Part shown: positions 6,743-15,928 of the stretch, in pieces | Position numbering within the stretch: position 1 is the first letter of the stretch | Layout: each line of letters starts with the position of its first letter | Source of the DNA: Oceanobacillus jordanicus | Lineage (GTDB): Bacteria > Bacillota > Bacilli > Bacillales > Amphibacillaceae | Direction of reading: 5' to 3' | Assembly (NCBI RefSeq): GCF_022095695.1 | Contig: NZ_JAIFZM010000006.1 | Coordinates: 160,011-224,010, forward strand | Length of the DNA stretch: 64,000 nt | Notes under the pieces: generated by a model | Seen by the model: the letters and a program-made list of their open reading frames with translations, nothing else | Database searches by the model: none | What the model was told of the DNA's origin: nothing | Position numbers and translations under genes: made by a program

Positions 6743-8182
6743 TTGGGTAAAAAGAACAAACAGTTTGTGGAAAAAATAACAGCGATGGAAGATGATTTCG
6801 CGCAATGGTATACAGATGTTGTGAAACAGGCAGACTTGGTTGATTATGGCCAAGTTCGCGGCACAATGATTATCAAACCCTATGGTTACGCTATTTGGGA
6901 AAATGTGCGAGATGAGCTGGACAAAAAGTTTAAAGAGACAGGACATTCTAATGTCGCGTTCCCACTCTTTATTCCAGAAAGTCTGTTGCAAAAAGAAAAG
7001 GACCATGTAGAAGGATTTGCACCGGAAGTTGCATGGGTAACTCATGGTGGCGAGGAAAAACTGCAAGAGCGTATCGCTGTCCGCCCAACTTCGGAAGTAC
7101 TTTTCTGTGATTATTACTCAAAAAATATTCATTCTTATCGAGATTTGCCAAAGCTTTACAATCAATGGACAAATGTAGTGCGCTGGGAAAAAACTACGAG
7201 ACCATTTTTGCGCTCGTCTGAATTCCATTGGCAGGAAGGGCATACGGCGCATGCTACAGATGAGGATGCAGCGCAAGAAACAAATCGCATGCTTGAAGTA
7301 TATGCTGATATGGCAGAGAAATATCTGGCCATCCCTGTACTAAAAGGACGTAAAACCGATAAAGAAAAGTTTGCAGGTGCTAATTACACTCTGACAATTG
7401 AAGCGCTGATGCATGATGGAAAAGCCCTGCAATCAGGTACATCACATCATTTCGGTTCTGGATTTGCAGAAGCTTTTGATATTACGTATTTAGATGAAAA
7501 TGGAGAGAGCCAATTTGTACACCAAACTTCTTGGGGACTATCCACTAGAATTATGGGAGCTTTGATCATGGTTCATGGTGACAATCGTGGACTCGTTATC
7601 CCACCTAGAGTTGCACCAACACAGGCTATGATTGTTCCAATCGCTCAGCATAAAGAAGGCGTATTGGATAAAGCGTACGATTTACGTGATCGCTTGAAGG
7701 AACTTGTGCGTGTTGATATTGATGCTAGTGATAAAATGCCTGGCTGGAAATTTAATGAGTATGAAATGAAGGGGATCCCTGTACGTATTGAAATGGGACC
7801 AAAAGATATTGAAAAAGAGCAAGTAGTACTTGCACGCAGAGATACAGGCGAAAAAGAATTTATTCCACTAAGTGAACTAGAAGAACGCTTACCTGTATTG
7901 TTGGAAGAAATTCAACAGAATCTATATACAAAAGCGCAAACGCATCGTGAAGAAAAAACGTCTATTGCTAAAACGATGGATGAATTTAAACAAGTGCTAG
8001 AAGAAAAACCAGGCTTCATCAAAGCAATGTGGTGCGGAGATGTTGCGTGTGAAGAGAAAATCAAGGAAGAAACAACCGCTACTTCACGTTGTATTCCGTT
8101 TGACCAAGAAACAGTAGCAGATACTTGCGTATGCTGTGGTAAAGAAGCTAAAGAAATGGTTTATTGGGCAAAAGCATATTAG
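6743..8182 (+). CDS. proS: Prolyl-tRNA synthetase, archaeal/eukaryal type (ProS type 3)
   Basis: Class II aminoacyl-tRNA synthetase of 479 aa charging tRNA-Pro. Visible parts are the motif 2 region RPTSEVLF...[26 protein letters not shown], the motif 3 region [23 protein letters not shown], the anticodon-binding domain from AMIVPIAQH, and a C-terminal zinc-type domain ([18 protein letters not shown]) ending WAKAY. The absence of a large insertion domain and the final tyrosine mark the archaeal/eukaryal type, which some Bacillus carry beside the bacterial enzyme. The start is TTG 6743 with GAGGTG seven bases upstream; an open extension to 6623 lies inside the T-box. Regulation is by the T-box. 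Confidence 0.95.
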   Translation: MGKKNKQFVEKITAMEDDFAQWYTDVVKQADLVDYGQVRGTMIIKPYGYAIWENVRDELDKKFKETGHSNVAFPLFIPESLLQKEKDHVEGFAPEVAWVTHGGEEKLQERIAVRPTSEVLFCDYYSKNIHSYRDLPKLYNQWTNVVRWEKTTRPFLRSSEFHWQEGHTAHATDEDAAQETNRMLEVYADMAEKYLAIPVLKGRKTDKEKFAGANYTLTIEALMHDGKALQSGTSHHFGSGFAEAFDITYLDENGESQFVHQTSWGLSTRIMGALIMVHGDNRGLVIPPRVAPTQAMIVPIAQHKEGVLDKAYDLRDRLKELVRVDIDASDKMPGWKFNEYEMKGIPVRIEMGPKDIEKEQVVLARRDTGEKEFIPLSELEERLPVLLEEIQQNLYTKAQTHREEKTSIAKTMDEFKQVLEEKPGFIKAMWCGDVACEEKIKEETTATSRCIPFDQETVADTCVCCGKEAKEMVYWAKAY

Positions 8183-8460
8183 AGGTTGTTCAAAAAGTCC
8201 AGTAAAAATGACACATCGGTACTACTGAACTTCTGTTAAAACCGTCCACGTCCTGTGGACAACACAGAAGTCAACACATCCTGTGTAAGCCCGGTACTCA
8301 AAGCTGCGCCGCCTCGAACTTCGACGCATAGGACGTGTTAGTGTCGGTGTTGCAATAAATCTTTTCGGTGGGGCGAGTTAGCGCAGCCCCAGGATGTTGC
8401 GATTTTAGCCGACCTTGGTCCTTTTTATCCTCCTTTTTGAAGACGCACTTAAAGGGGTTG
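8183..8460 (+). repeat. ~280-bp Bacillaceae-type intergenic repeat
   Basis: This gap begins AGAGGTTGTTCAAAAAGTCC and contains short complementary blocks (CACGTCCTGTGGAC, CACATCCTGTG, GACGCATAGGACGTG). I recall similar GTTCAAAAAGTCC repeats as abundant intergenic elements in Virgibacillus and related genomes. It has no open frame of note and looks able to fold extensively as RNA. Only one copy is in the window, so its repetitive nature is from memory. Confidence 0.5.
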
Positions 8461-8486
8461 TAACGTTAACCTTTTAAAATTAATTT

Positions 8487-8544
8487 AAAAGTCGAATGAG
8501 TTCTAAAGCTGGTGCTAAGGCTTTGGATTATCATTCGACTTTTT
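8487..8544. terminator. Bidirectional terminator between proS repeat and HIT pseudogene
   Basis: AAAAGTCGAATGA and TCATTCGACTTTTT form a 13-bp outer stem with a smaller inner AAAGC/GCTTT stem. T-runs exist on both strands, suiting the convergent arrangement. Confidence 0.8.
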
Positions 8545-8548
8545 CTTT

Positions 8549-8973
8549 TTAGGTTAATTCCAATAATGTTTTCTTCATTTTCCTTTTCGTCGCTTCTAAT
8601 TTGCTTCTATCCTCAATATAATTCGCTTCATCTTCACTATAGAATTCTGCAAAGTTTTGTCCTTCATATCTTGGAACAACATACATGTGAAAATGCGTAA
8701 GTTCGTCAAATGCCACGCCATTTTGGCAGATAGTAATTCCGTCAGGACGGTACAATTCTCTGATCACTTTAGAGACTTTTTTTGTAGCTTCAACTAAAGA
8801 GGCTGCAGTATGTTCATCCAGTCCATCAAAAAATCGAAAGTGAGCCTTAGGTAAAATCAAAACATGTCACTCATTATAAGACTGTGATCGAGAAAACAGC
8901 ATACATACGCATCCTCATAAACTGTCGAAGTGTCTTCTTTTTTATTTGCAAGTTTACAGCCAAAACAATTCAA
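8549..8973 (-). pseudogene. HIT-family hydrolase, broken by frameshift and stop
   Basis: A HIT-family nucleotide hydrolase/transferase gene appears inactivated. The 5' part starts at TTG 8973 after GGAGG and reads MNCFGCKLANKKED...YVCCFLDHSLI. The 3' part resumes in another frame as NE-stop-HVLILPKAHFRFFDGLDE down to 8549. In intact relatives as I recall them the junction reads NEGHVLILPK, so a single-base loss and a glycine codon changed to TGA would explain it. The His-triad motif is also altered: HFHMYVVPRY has tyrosine where HxHxH has its third histidine. A truncated product from TTG 8860 is possible, but it would lack the zinc/N-terminal part and has only a weak ribosome site. Confidence 0.8.
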
Positions 8974-9186
8974 TCCTATTCCTCCTCAACACCCATAGCC
9001 TTTTAGAACAGACTACGCATGTAATTACACCAAACTATTAGAGGAATCCTCTTCACTATAGAAATTCAATGGAATATTCACTATATTCTTATTTTGGAAA
9101 AAGGACTCTCAATCATTGTTTAACCCTCAAACCCCTTCTCTGTAAAGGTTTTCAATAAAAATAAATATATTTTTTTCGAAAAACTA

Positions 9187-9216
9187 TTGAATTTTTATAC
9201 ATTATTATGGTATAAA
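9187..9216 (+). promoter_or_regulatory. Candidate sigma-A promoter for the M20-ABC operon
   Basis: TTGAAT and TATAAA are separated by 18 bases, about 50 bases before the M20 gene. The rest of 8974-9186 is AT-rich and shows no gene; I see no riboswitch there. Confidence 0.45.
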
Positions 9217-9265
9217 TATACACATAGATTAATAAATATACAAAAACATACAGCGGGGGATAAAC

Positions 9266-10423
9266 ATGAAAGATGAATTGACTAAAGAACTTGATTATAT
9301 AAAACAAGACTTGCAGAAAATGAGTGATCATCTATATTATAACCCTGAGCTGGGTGATCAGGAATTCGAATCAATGAAACTACTAATAAACTATCTTGAG
9401 AAACAGGGCTTTCAAGTAGAAACAGGCTTAGTTGGAAGAACCACAGCATTTAAAGCTACATACGAAGGAGAAAAACCGGGGCCTAAAATAGCTTATTTAG
9501 CAGAGTATGATGCATTGCCTGGAGTTGGCCATGGCTGTGGACATAATTTAATCGGAACAATGAGTGTGGGAGCTGCGGTAATACTTAGTAAACAGATTGA
9601 CCATATTGGCGGAAGTGTCGTTGTACTTGGAACACCTGCTGAGGAAACGAATGGCGCAAAAGTTCCAATGAGTGACGAGGGGATCTTTTCAGACATTGAT
9701 GCAGCAATGATCGTACATCCAAGTGATCTGTCATACTCAAGTGGAGATTCCTTGGCAATGGACGCTATTCAGTTCGCGTATTCAGGAAAAGCCTCTCATG
9801 CAGCTGCTTCTCCTGAAAAGGGAATAAATGCTTTGGATAGTGTCATTCAACTATTTAACGGAATAAACGCCTTACGCGAGCATGTTACTTCCGATGTGCG
9901 AATTCATGGCATCATTTCCGAGGGAGGACAGGCAGCAAATGTTGTACCCGATTCTGCTGTGGCTCAATTTTACGTAAGAGCGAAAGAAAGAGATTATTTA
10001 AATGAGGTTGTAGAAAAAATTCATAACATCGCAAAAGGCGCAGCGCTCATGACAGGCGCCACTTTGGAGATTTCCAATTATGAACTAAGCTATGACAATA
10101 TGATCACAAACAAAGCATTGTCAGATGCATTCAACAAAAACTTACAGCAAGTTAGTGAAGGACCTGCTTTACCAGCAAAACAAAGCTATGGATCTATTGA
10201 TATGGGGAATGTTAGTCAAGTTGTACCAGCAATTCACCCATATATCGGGTTTGGCGAAGAAGGGCTAATCGCCCATACGCAGGACTTCGCAGATAAAACA
10301 ATAACAGAAGAGGGGCATCAAACCTTGGCTAATGGTGCACTATCACTAGCCTTTACAGGATATGATCTTTTAACAGACAAAGCACTTTATCAATCGATGC
10401 AACAAGAATTTAAAGGAAAATAG
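9266..10423 (+). CDS. M20-family metallopeptidase / amidohydrolase (ACY1L2-like)
   Basis: Predicted two-metal amidohydrolase of 385 aa that removes an acyl or amino acid group from an N-acylated or dipeptide-like substrate in the cytoplasm. The metal-site motifs AYLAEYDALPGVGHGCGHNLIG (residues 79-100; the Cys and His of GCGH are expected ligands) and TPAEETNGAKV are visible. The dimerisation-domain block SGKASHAAASPEKGINALD lies near 175. It heads a probable operon: the substrate-binding protein follows 11 bases later. Together they suggest import of a modified amino acid or peptide followed by intracellular hydrolysis. The exact substrate is unknown. Confidence 0.88.
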   Translation: MKDELTKELDYIKQDLQKMSDHLYYNPELGDQEFESMKLLINYLEKQGFQVETGLVGRTTAFKATYEGEKPGPKIAYLAEYDALPGVGHGCGHNLIGTMSVGAAVILSKQIDHIGGSVVVLGTPAEETNGAKVPMSDEGIFSDIDAAMIVHPSDLSYSSGDSLAMDAIQFAYSGKASHAAASPEKGINALDSVIQLFNGINALREHVTSDVRIHGIISEGGQAANVVPDSAVAQFYVRAKERDYLNEVVEKIHNIAKGAALMTGATLEISNYELSYDNMITNKALSDAFNKNLQQVSEGPALPAKQSYGSIDMGNVSQVVPAIHPYIGFGEEGLIAHTQDFADKTITEEGHQTLANGALSLAFTGYDLLTDKALYQSMQQEFKGK

Positions 10424-10434
10424 GGGGAGAAAAA

Positions 10435-11208
10435 ATGAAAAAGACAATTGGAATTATACTATTTATCATGCTAGTTGCAGGGGGTCTTGCGGCTTGTGGG
10501 ACATCAGATGAAGCTTCAGGAAGTTCGGAGCAGGACAAAAAGGTATTAAAAATGGCAACTTCGGCAGATTTTCCTCCATTTGAATCTCGGGATAACGAGG
10601 GGAACTTTGAAGGGTTTGATATAGATTTAGCGCATTTAATAGCAGAGGAACTAGGCTATGAATTGGATATTGAAGATATGAAGTTTGACGGGTTAATTGG
10701 TGCCTTGCAGGCAGATCGAGTAGATATGGTGATGTCAGGTATGAGTTCAACTGATGAACGGAAGAAAAATGTAGACTTCTCCACCCCATACCATCACTCT
10801 GGCGAAATGTTTGTTACAACATCCGAATCTGCAATTGAGAGCCTTGAAGATTTGGAAGGTAAAACCATTGGTGTTCAGCTCGGTACCATTCAAGAGGAAG
10901 GTGCAGAAACGCTTAGTGAGGAATATGGTTTTGAAGTGAAAAAGGTAGATGATGCAGGATTGATTATTCAGGAACTTAATTCCAACCGAATTGATGCTGG
11001 TTATATGGATAAGACGGTGGCAACTGGGTTTATAAAAGAGCAAGGACTCATTGGCTTTGATGATCCGACTACAAGCTCTCCAGGTATGGGAATTGCTTTT
11101 CCAAAAGGTAGTGAAATGGTAACAGAAGTGAATGAAGTACTTGAAAAGCTTGAAGATGAAGGAAAGATACAGGAGCTTGAAGAGAAATGGCTCTCTGACA
11201 TGGAATAA
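10435..11208 (+). CDS. Amino acid ABC transporter, substrate-binding lipoprotein
   Basis: Family 3 solute-binding protein of 257 aa. The signal peptide (KKTIGIILFIMLVAGG) ends in the lipobox LAAC, predicting cysteine lipidation and anchoring outside the membrane. Family signatures are KMATSADFPPFESRDNEGNFEGFDIDLA near residue 36 and GKTIGVQLGT near 140, typical of polar amino acid binders (arginine, glutamine, cystine types). It lies between the M20 enzyme and the permease, with 11 and 30 base gaps, so one transcript is likely. The ligand cannot be fixed by eye; the associated amidohydrolase hints at an N-modified amino acid. Confidence 0.9.
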   Translation: MKKTIGIILFIMLVAGGLAACGTSDEASGSSEQDKKVLKMATSADFPPFESRDNEGNFEGFDIDLAHLIAEELGYELDIEDMKFDGLIGALQADRVDMVMSGMSSTDERKKNVDFSTPYHHSGEMFVTTSESAIESLEDLEGKTIGVQLGTIQEEGAETLSEEYGFEVKKVDDAGLIIQELNSNRIDAGYMDKTVATGFIKEQGLIGFDDPTTSSPGMGIAFPKGSEMVTEVNEVLEKLEDEGKIQELEEKWLSDME

Positions 11209-11238
11209 AAATACAGCAGAGAATTGAGGTGTTAAGGC

Positions 11239-11898
11239 ATGAATTTGGACTTTAGCCAAATTGTGCCTTATATTCCTTTTATACTAAAGGGAATCGGGGC
11301 TACATTAAAATTTGTAAGTATATCCATTATAATTGGGTTTGTACTTGGTACATTACTCGCATTATGTAAAATAACGAAAGTACCATTTTTAAAGGGATTT
11401 GCTGTATTTTATACATCAGTGTTTCGTGGAACCCCACTTATTTTGCAATTAATGATTATTTATTTTGCTGTTCCACAGCTCACTGGATATGATATCTCGG
11501 CATTTTTATCAGCTGTACTTACATTTGGGTTAAATTCTGCAGCTTATATTTCAGAAATTATAAGAGGTGGTATCCAGGCGGTAGATCGGGGGCAAACAGA
11601 AGCAGCAGAAGCGTTAGGAGTTCCTTATAAGCCTATGATGCTAAATATCATTCTGCCACAAGCATTCAAAAATATCTTACCAGCCATGATGAACGAGTTT
11701 ATAACTTTAACAAAAGAGTCTGCCCTCGTTTCCACAATCGGGTACTTGGATTTAATGCGGAGGGCGCAAATTGTGGGTTCCGATATTTACCGGAATTTTG
11801 AGCCACTAATTTTAGCAGGCCTTATTTACTGGGTAATGGTTTATATTCTTACGGTGGCAGGAAGTTTAGTGGAACGGAGGCTTCGTCAAAGTGATTAA
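11239..11898 (+). CDS. Amino acid ABC transporter, permease
   Basis: Membrane permease of 219 aa of the HisM/GlnP type. The N-terminal segment [23 protein letters not shown] and the coupling-loop (EAA) motif [23 protein letters not shown] near residues 118-140 are characteristic, as is [22 protein letters not shown]. About five membrane helices are expected. Its end overlaps the ATPase start by eight bases, consistent with translational coupling. A single permease gene implies a homodimeric channel with two copies of the ATPase. Confidence 0.92.
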   Translation: MNLDFSQIVPYIPFILKGIGATLKFVSISIIIGFVLGTLLALCKITKVPFLKGFAVFYTSVFRGTPLILQLMIIYFAVPQLTGYDISAFLSAVLTFGLNSAAYISEIIRGGIQAVDRGQTEAAEALGVPYKPMMLNIILPQAFKNILPAMMNEFITLTKESALVSTIGYLDLMRRAQIVGSDIYRNFEPLILAGLIYWVMVYILTVAGSLVERRLRQSD

Positions 11899-12613
11899 AG
11901 CTGAAAAGATTACAAAAGTGTTTGGAAAGAATATGGTCCTTGAAGAGATATCCACTACTGTTCAACAAGGTGAAGTGGTAACCATTATTGGACCTTCAGG
12001 TTCTGGTAAATCTACCTTCCTGCGTTGTTTAAACCTTTTAGAGGTTCCAACTTCAGGTGAGATATTTATGAACGGAAACGAGATCACATCTCCTAAAATT
12101 AATAAGCTGGAAGTTAGAAAAAATATTGGGATGGTATTTCAACACTTTCATCTTTTTCCACATATGACCGTGCTTGAGAACGTTATTTATGCACCACAAA
12201 AGGTAAAGGGCATAGACAAGTCAACGGCTGTGGAAAATGCGAAAAAGCTCTTAGCAAAGGTTGGGCTGACAGACAAAGAAAGTTCCTATCCGAATCACTT
12301 ATCAGGTGGACAAAAACAACGGGTAGCAATTGCGAGAGCGTTGGCGATGGAACCGGAAGTAATGTTGTTTGATGAACCTACTTCAGCACTTGATCCGGAA
12401 ATGGTGAAAGAAGTGCTTGATGTTATTAAAGATTTGGCTGATACAGGAATTACGATGGTGATCGTAACACACGAAATGAACTTCGCTAAAGAAGTAGCAG
12501 ACCGTGTATTATTCTTAGACCAAGGAAAGCTAGTGGAGGAAGGAAAACCGAAAGACTTTTTCCATGATCCGAAGTCTTCCAGAGCAAGAGACTTTCTAGA
12601 TAAAGTATTGTAA
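11891..12613 (+). CDS. Amino acid ABC transporter, ATP-binding protein
   Basis: ABC ATPase of 240 aa of the GlnQ/ArtM type. Walker A is [12 protein letters not shown] (residues 33-44), the Q-loop [14 protein letters not shown], the signature [19 protein letters not shown], Walker [16 protein letters not shown], and the switch histidine VTHEMNFA. The start is GTG at 11891, inside the end of the permease gene. It is the last gene of the M20-SBP-permease-ATPase operon, and a strong hairpin terminator follows 35 bases after its stop. Confidence 0.95.
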   Translation: MIKAEKITKVFGKNMVLEEISTTVQQGEVVTIIGPSGSGKSTFLRCLNLLEVPTSGEIFMNGNEITSPKINKLEVRKNIGMVFQHFHLFPHMTVLENVIYAPQKVKGIDKSTAVENAKKLLAKVGLTDKESSYPNHLSGGQKQRVAIARALAMEPEVMLFDEPTSALDPEMVKEVLDVIKDLADTGITMVIVTHEMNFAKEVADRVLFLDQGKLVEEGKPKDFFHDPKSSRARDFLDKVL

Positions 12614-12648
12614 AAATCGCATGATTGTAATAGAGTAGTTAGGAAAAC

Positions 12649-12714
12649 AATAGCCACGTGGAATCGAACCTTTTAAAAGGAGTATCGAATCTACGCGGCT
12701 ATTTTATTAACTCT
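12649..12714 (+). terminator. Terminator of the amino acid transport operon
   Basis: AATAGCCACGTGGAATCGA pairs with TCGAATCTACGCGGCTATT with two mismatches, around a loop containing CCTTTTAAAAGG, followed by TTTT. The long stem makes it a convincing end of the operon. Confidence 0.75.
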
Positions 12715-12728
12715 TGTTTAATATTTAT

Positions 12729-12885
12729 CCCGGAGCAACCGTCTGTAAGACTCCCACTTCAAAATATGAAGTGAAACCGTGAAATTTTTAGTGGGAGTAA
12801 ACGGATGACTAACACCCCGATTCGTTCAACTAAAAAACAGTGGGGGAAGAACAAAATCCCCCAACTATTTGACATTTTACTTTAT
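12729..12885 (+). mobile_element. Non-autonomous IS200/IS605-like element, copy B
   Basis: TTTAT (12724-12728) precedes CCCGGAGCAACCGTCTGT, and the element ends ATTTTACTTTAT at 12885. The inner stem ACTCCCACTT with AGTGGGAGT and the right-hand CAGTGGGGG/CCCCC hairpin are present, the latter degraded. The last T of the element is also the first base of the reversed stop codon of the glutathione peroxidase gene, so insertion left the stop intact. Confidence 0.8.
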
Positions 12886-13358
12886 TATAACGCGTCTTGA
12901 ATTGCTTTTTCGAGCTCTTCTGGTTTCGTTTGGGGTGCAAAACGATCTATAACCTGTCCATCTTTGCCAACTAAAAACTTAGTAAAATTCCACTTGATTT
13001 GTTTCGTTAGTAGACCTTTTGCTTCCTCTGTTAAATAGCTGAAAAGTGGATGTGCATTTTTCCCTTTAACATCAACTTTGCTGAACATTGGGAATGTAAC
13101 CCCATAGTTTAGCTGGCAAAATTCAGCAATCTCTTCATTCGATCCAGGATCCTGGCTGTTGAATTGATTGCATGGAAAACCTAGAATTTCAAGACCTTGT
13201 TGATTGTACGTATCGTAAAGCTTTTGCAACCCCTCTAGCTGAGAAGTAAAGCCGCACTTGCTTGCTGTGTTAACGATTAAAAGAACTTTTCCTTCATATT
13301 CTGATAATGAAATTTCCTTGCCACTAATTGTTTCAGCTTTGAATTCATATACACTCAT
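12885..13358 (-). CDS. bsaA: Glutathione peroxidase-family peroxiredoxin (BsaA-like)
   Basis: Thiol peroxidase of 157 aa that reduces hydroperoxides; bacterial members usually use thioredoxin rather than glutathione. The catalytic tetrad is readable: Cys in NTASKCGFT (residue 35), Gln in GFPCNQF, Trp and Asn in KWNFTKF. GFPCNQF also holds the likely resolving cysteine. I choose ATG 13358, with AAGGAGG ten bases upstream, because the TTG three codons earlier is too close to that site. The gene is monocistronic and converges on the amino acid transport operon, with an element copy between. Sequence agrees with what I recall of B. subtilis BsaA. Confidence 0.9.
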   Translation of the reverse strand: MSVYEFKAETISGKEISLSEYEGKVLLIVNTASKCGFTSQLEGLQKLYDTYNQQGLEILGFPCNQFNSQDPGSNEEIAEFCQLNYGVTFPMFSKVDVKGKNAHPLFSYLTEEAKGLLTKQIKWNFTKFLVGKDGQVIDRFAPQTKPEELEKAIQDAL

Positions 13359-13412
13359 AATAAGCAAGCCTCCTTAGTAAAAGAATAGCAATGGTATTGT
13401 AGCGTGTCCAAA

Positions 13413-13483
13413 CAAACGCTTTTCTTCTACTTGGGATTTCGAAATTTAACTACATCGCTTTTGCTTCCTAGTTAAAATTTTAT
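13413..13483 (-). repeat. R2 dispersed repeat, partial copy
   Basis: The stretch from AAACGCTTTTCTTCTACTTGGG to TTGCTTCCTAGTTAAAATTTT matches the R2 copies at 18860, 35811 and 60154 with scattered substitutions. It lacks the full terminator hairpin seen in the others. It lies upstream of the peroxidase gene, so it may contribute to that promoter region. Confidence 0.6.
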
Positions 13484-13497
13484 ATTATTTTAACGTG

Positions 13498-13528
13498 AAA
13501 AAAAACGACCCATCTAGGCCGTTTTTTT
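13498..13528 (-). terminator. Terminator of trhO
   Basis: On the minus strand, AAAACGGCC pairs with GGTCGTTTT around TAGATG, and a run of eight T follows. It lies 14 bases after the trhO stop; the T-run on the plus strand makes it potentially bidirectional. Confidence 0.7.
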
Positions 13529-13541
13529 CTGAAACAATATA

Positions 13542-14510
13542 TTAAGCTTTTTGCTTAAGGGATTCGCCGATAGCAGTAAGTCTTTCTTCTACTTCTTGTT
13601 CGCTTAAGCCATGTTCTTCTACATACAAGTTTCGTGGGCTTACCCGACATTCATGAGTACAGCCACGCATATATTTATGCTCGTTTTCTTCAGAGCAGAG
13701 AATTTGTTGATTACATTCAGGATTTGCACAATTTACGTAACGTTCACATGGCTGTCCATCAAAATAATCTACGCCGACTACAACGTGTTCTTTTTGATTG
13801 ATTGGCACAGAAATACGGTTATCGAATACATAGCATTGTCCGTCCCATAGTTCTCCTTGTACTTCTGGATCTTTTCCATAGCTTACGATGCCGCCGTGTA
13901 GTTGGCTTACATCTTCAAAGCCTTCCTCCAGCAACCATCCGGAGAATTTTTCACAACGGATTCCGCCTGTGCAATAAGTTAGCACTTTCTTGTCTTTGAA
14001 TTGTTCTTTATTTTCCTTAATCCAATCCGGAAGCTCGCGAAATGTTTCAATTTCCGGTCGGATGGCACCGCGAAAATGTCCTAGATCATATTCATAATCA
14101 TTTCGAGCATCGATTACCACGGTATCTTCCTCTTGCATTGCTTCAAAGAATTCCTTCGGGGAAAGGTAGTTACCTGTTGTTTCCAAAGGATTAATGTCAT
14201 CTTCAAGGCGAAGAGACACGATTTCTTCCCGCGGGCGTACATGCATTTTTTTGAAAGCATGTCCATCATGTTCGTCGATTTTAAACACCATGTCAGCAAA
14301 GCGTGGATCATTGTGCATTGCTTCCATATATTTTTCTGTTTGTTCTATTGTACCAGATACCGTTCCATTTATTCCTTCCGCTGCTACAAGGATTCTTCCT
14401 TTTAGTTCAAGCTCTTTACAGAACTGAAGATGCTCTGTAGCGAAGGATTCAGGATCATCAATTGGCACATACTGATAATAAAGTAAAACTTGATAATTTA
14501 AATTCTCCAT
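13542..14510 (-). CDS. trhO: tRNA uridine(34) hydroxylase TrhO (rhodanese family)
   Basis: A 322-aa member of the TrhO (YceA/YbfQ) family, which uses molecular oxygen to form 5-hydroxyuridine at the tRNA wobble position. The N-terminal acylphosphatase-like domain includes [16 protein letters not shown] (residues 38-53). The rhodanese domain carries the active-site loop [10 protein letters not shown] near 180, with the essential cysteine in CTGGIRC. The C-terminal cysteine-rich zinc segment ([22 protein letters not shown]) is present. Length is normal. AGGTGG precedes the ATG by nine bases. The promoter region contains a 10-bp inverted repeat described separately. Confidence 0.93.
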   Translation of the reverse strand: MENLNYQVLLYYQYVPIDDPESFATEHLQFCKELELKGRILVAAEGINGTVSGTIEQTEKYMEAMHNDPRFADMVFKIDEHDGHAFKKMHVRPREEIVSLRLEDDINPLETTGNYLSPKEFFEAMQEEDTVVIDARNDYEYDLGHFRGAIRPEIETFRELPDWIKENKEQFKDKKVLTYCTGGIRCEKFSGWLLEEGFEDVSQLHGGIVSYGKDPEVQGELWDGQCYVFDNRISVPINQKEHVVVGVDYFDGQPCERYVNCANPECNQQILCSEENEHKYMRGCTHECRVSPRNLYVEEHGLSEQEVEERLTAIGESLKQKA

Positions 14511-14536
14511 GTTGATTTACCACCTATCATTCATAT

Positions 14537-14587
14537 TTGCAAGATATAAATGTTTGGTAGTCGTTATTCTTATTTTTTATCTTGCAA
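14537..14587. promoter_or_regulatory. 10-bp inverted repeat upstream of trhO
   Basis: TTGCAAGATA at 14537-14546 and TATCTTGCAA at 14578-14587 are perfect inverted copies separated by 31 bases, in the divergent region between trhO and the tandem membrane genes. The arms have no T-run and the spacer is AT-rich, so a paired protein-binding site is as likely as an RNA hairpin. I do not recognise the motif. Confidence 0.4.
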
Positions 14588-14683
14588 GACATTATTTTAT
14601 CACGTTTGAATTTCTTTTTCTAGTCCGTAACGTAGGTTAAGTGTATTACCCCTTTTACAAATTAATTCCATTATAGGATTCGT

Positions 14684-14708
14684 GTTTCTCATAGTAAGAA
14701 AAGGGTAA
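14684..14708 (+). promoter_or_regulatory. Candidate sigma-B promoter of the tandem membrane genes
   Basis: GTTTCT and GGGTAA are separated by 13 bases, close to the sigma-B consensus GTTTAA-N12-15-GGGWAW. It lies about 50 bases before the first gene of the pair. The -10 box matches fully, the -35 box at four of six positions. Confidence 0.45.
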
Positions 14709-14758
14709 ATAAAGAAAGCCAGGTATCTTACATAGTAAGTTGAATGGAGGTGGAAATA

Positions 14759-15928
14759 ATGGAGACTATTCGTGTGGGATTGGTTTCTGCTCCCAATCTT
14801 CCAGCATATATAGCAGAACAATTGTGTCAAGAATTGCCAGATTATTTTTCTGAAGAGATTGATAACGAAACAAGCTGGGAAGTAGAGACGACAGTAGATA
14901 CACTTGTCGGAGTTGCGGAAGAAACGAAGGAAGTGCTAGATAAAGCAAACAATATAAAAAAGGAACAAAACTGGGAATATGTCATTTGTCTAACAGATCT
15001 CCCGATTTTCTTTAAGAAAAAGATAGTTGTGGGAAATGCGAATTTGGACCATAAGGTTGGACAGGTATCCATTCCTGCATTTGGAGTAATGCCGATGCAT
15101 AAAAGAATTCGCGTTATCATGGTAGAGTTGATGAAAGAACTATACCACAATTCCGGCGAACAAGTTTCTCCAAAAGAACATACACTAGAAAATGGAAAAG
15201 ATGCTGCAAAAAATATAGGTAGACAGTTTTTCTTCTCTCGTGTGCGGAGGTTAGGTGCATCCCCGGAAGAGCAGTTAGATTTTCGTTATATAATCCGCTC
15301 TCGAGTCATCGGATATTTGCGTATACTGTTTGGCATGACGTTTGCCAACCGCCCGTGGGACGCGTTACTTTCGTTTAAAAAGATAACGATGCTCTCTTTT
15401 GCATCCGGTGCCTATGTTTCCATTTTCCCAAACCCTTGGGTGCTTAGTGTAGCCTACTCTCCCCTTAGACTAATTTTCTTGTCTCTCTTATCTATATTAG
15501 GGATGGTAACATGGATTATATTTTCCCATAACCTGTGGGAAAAGCCATCACAACACGGGAAGAAGCGTTGGCGGGATTTATATAATCGTACGACATTTTT
15601 AACTCTCACAAGTATTGTGTTTTTAAATTATCTTGTTTTATTCATTATGTTTCTTGCTGCTATGTCCCTTCTCGTTCCACCGGAGTTATTCCAAATAAGG
15701 ACGCAAGTCGAAGGTTCACCATCTTTTGTTTATTATCTGAAGCTAGTCTGGTTGGTCACTTCATTTGGAACACTTGCTGGAGCGATAGGTACGGGATTAG
15801 AGAGTGAGGATAGAATTCGCAATGTTACCTACTCTTTCCGTCAACAGCAGCGCTATTATGAAATAGGTGAGGAAGAAAACGAAGAAGATAAGAATGAGGA
15901 TCCTGAGCCTGAAAAGAGGTGCACCTAA
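14759..15928 (+). CDS. Membrane protein of unknown function, paralogue 1 of a tandem pair
   Basis: I do not recognise this 389-aa protein. It has a soluble N-terminal part (about residues 1-190) opening with a Rossmann-like strand, IRVGLVSAPNLPAYIA, and containing WEYVICLTDLPIF and VSIPAFGVMP. The C-terminal part has about four membrane helices (near 215-235, 240-262, 285-312, 335-355) and ends in an acidic tail (EEENEEDKNEDPEPE). A conserved NRPWDAL segment lies before the first helix. GGAGG is eight bases before ATG 14759. The stop overlaps the start of paralogue 2 (TAATG), so they are coupled. The CLTDLP block suggests a nucleotide- or ligand-binding domain, but that is only a guess. Confidence 0.8.
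   Translation: METIRVGLVSAPNLPAYIAEQLCQELPDYFSEEIDNETSWEVETTVDTLVGVAEETKEVLDKANNIKKEQNWEYVICLTDLPIFFKKKIVVGNANLDHKVGQVSIPAFGVMPMHKRIRVIMVELMKELYHNSGEQVSPKEHTLENGKDAAKNIGRQFFFSRVRRLGASPEEQLDFRYIIRSRVIGYLRILFGMTFANRPWDALLSFKKITMLSFASGAYVSIFPNPWVLSVAYSPLRLIFLSLLSILGMVTWIIFSHNLWEKPSQHGKKRWRDLYNRTTFLTLTSIVFLNYLVLFIMFLAAMSLLVPPELFQIRTQVEGSPSFVYYLKLVWLVTSFGTLAGAIGTGLESEDRIRNVTYSFRQQQRYYEIGEEENEEDKNEDPEPEKRCT

Noticed and set aside
8974..9265. Riboswitch upstream of the M20 amidohydrolase
   Set aside because: I looked for T-box, SAM, lysine and glycine riboswitch cores and saw none; only a plain promoter is supported.
10747..11259. 170-codon open frame antisense to the amino acid binding protein
   Set aside because: No ribosome site, low-complexity aromatic composition, and it covers a clear lipoprotein gene on the plus strand.
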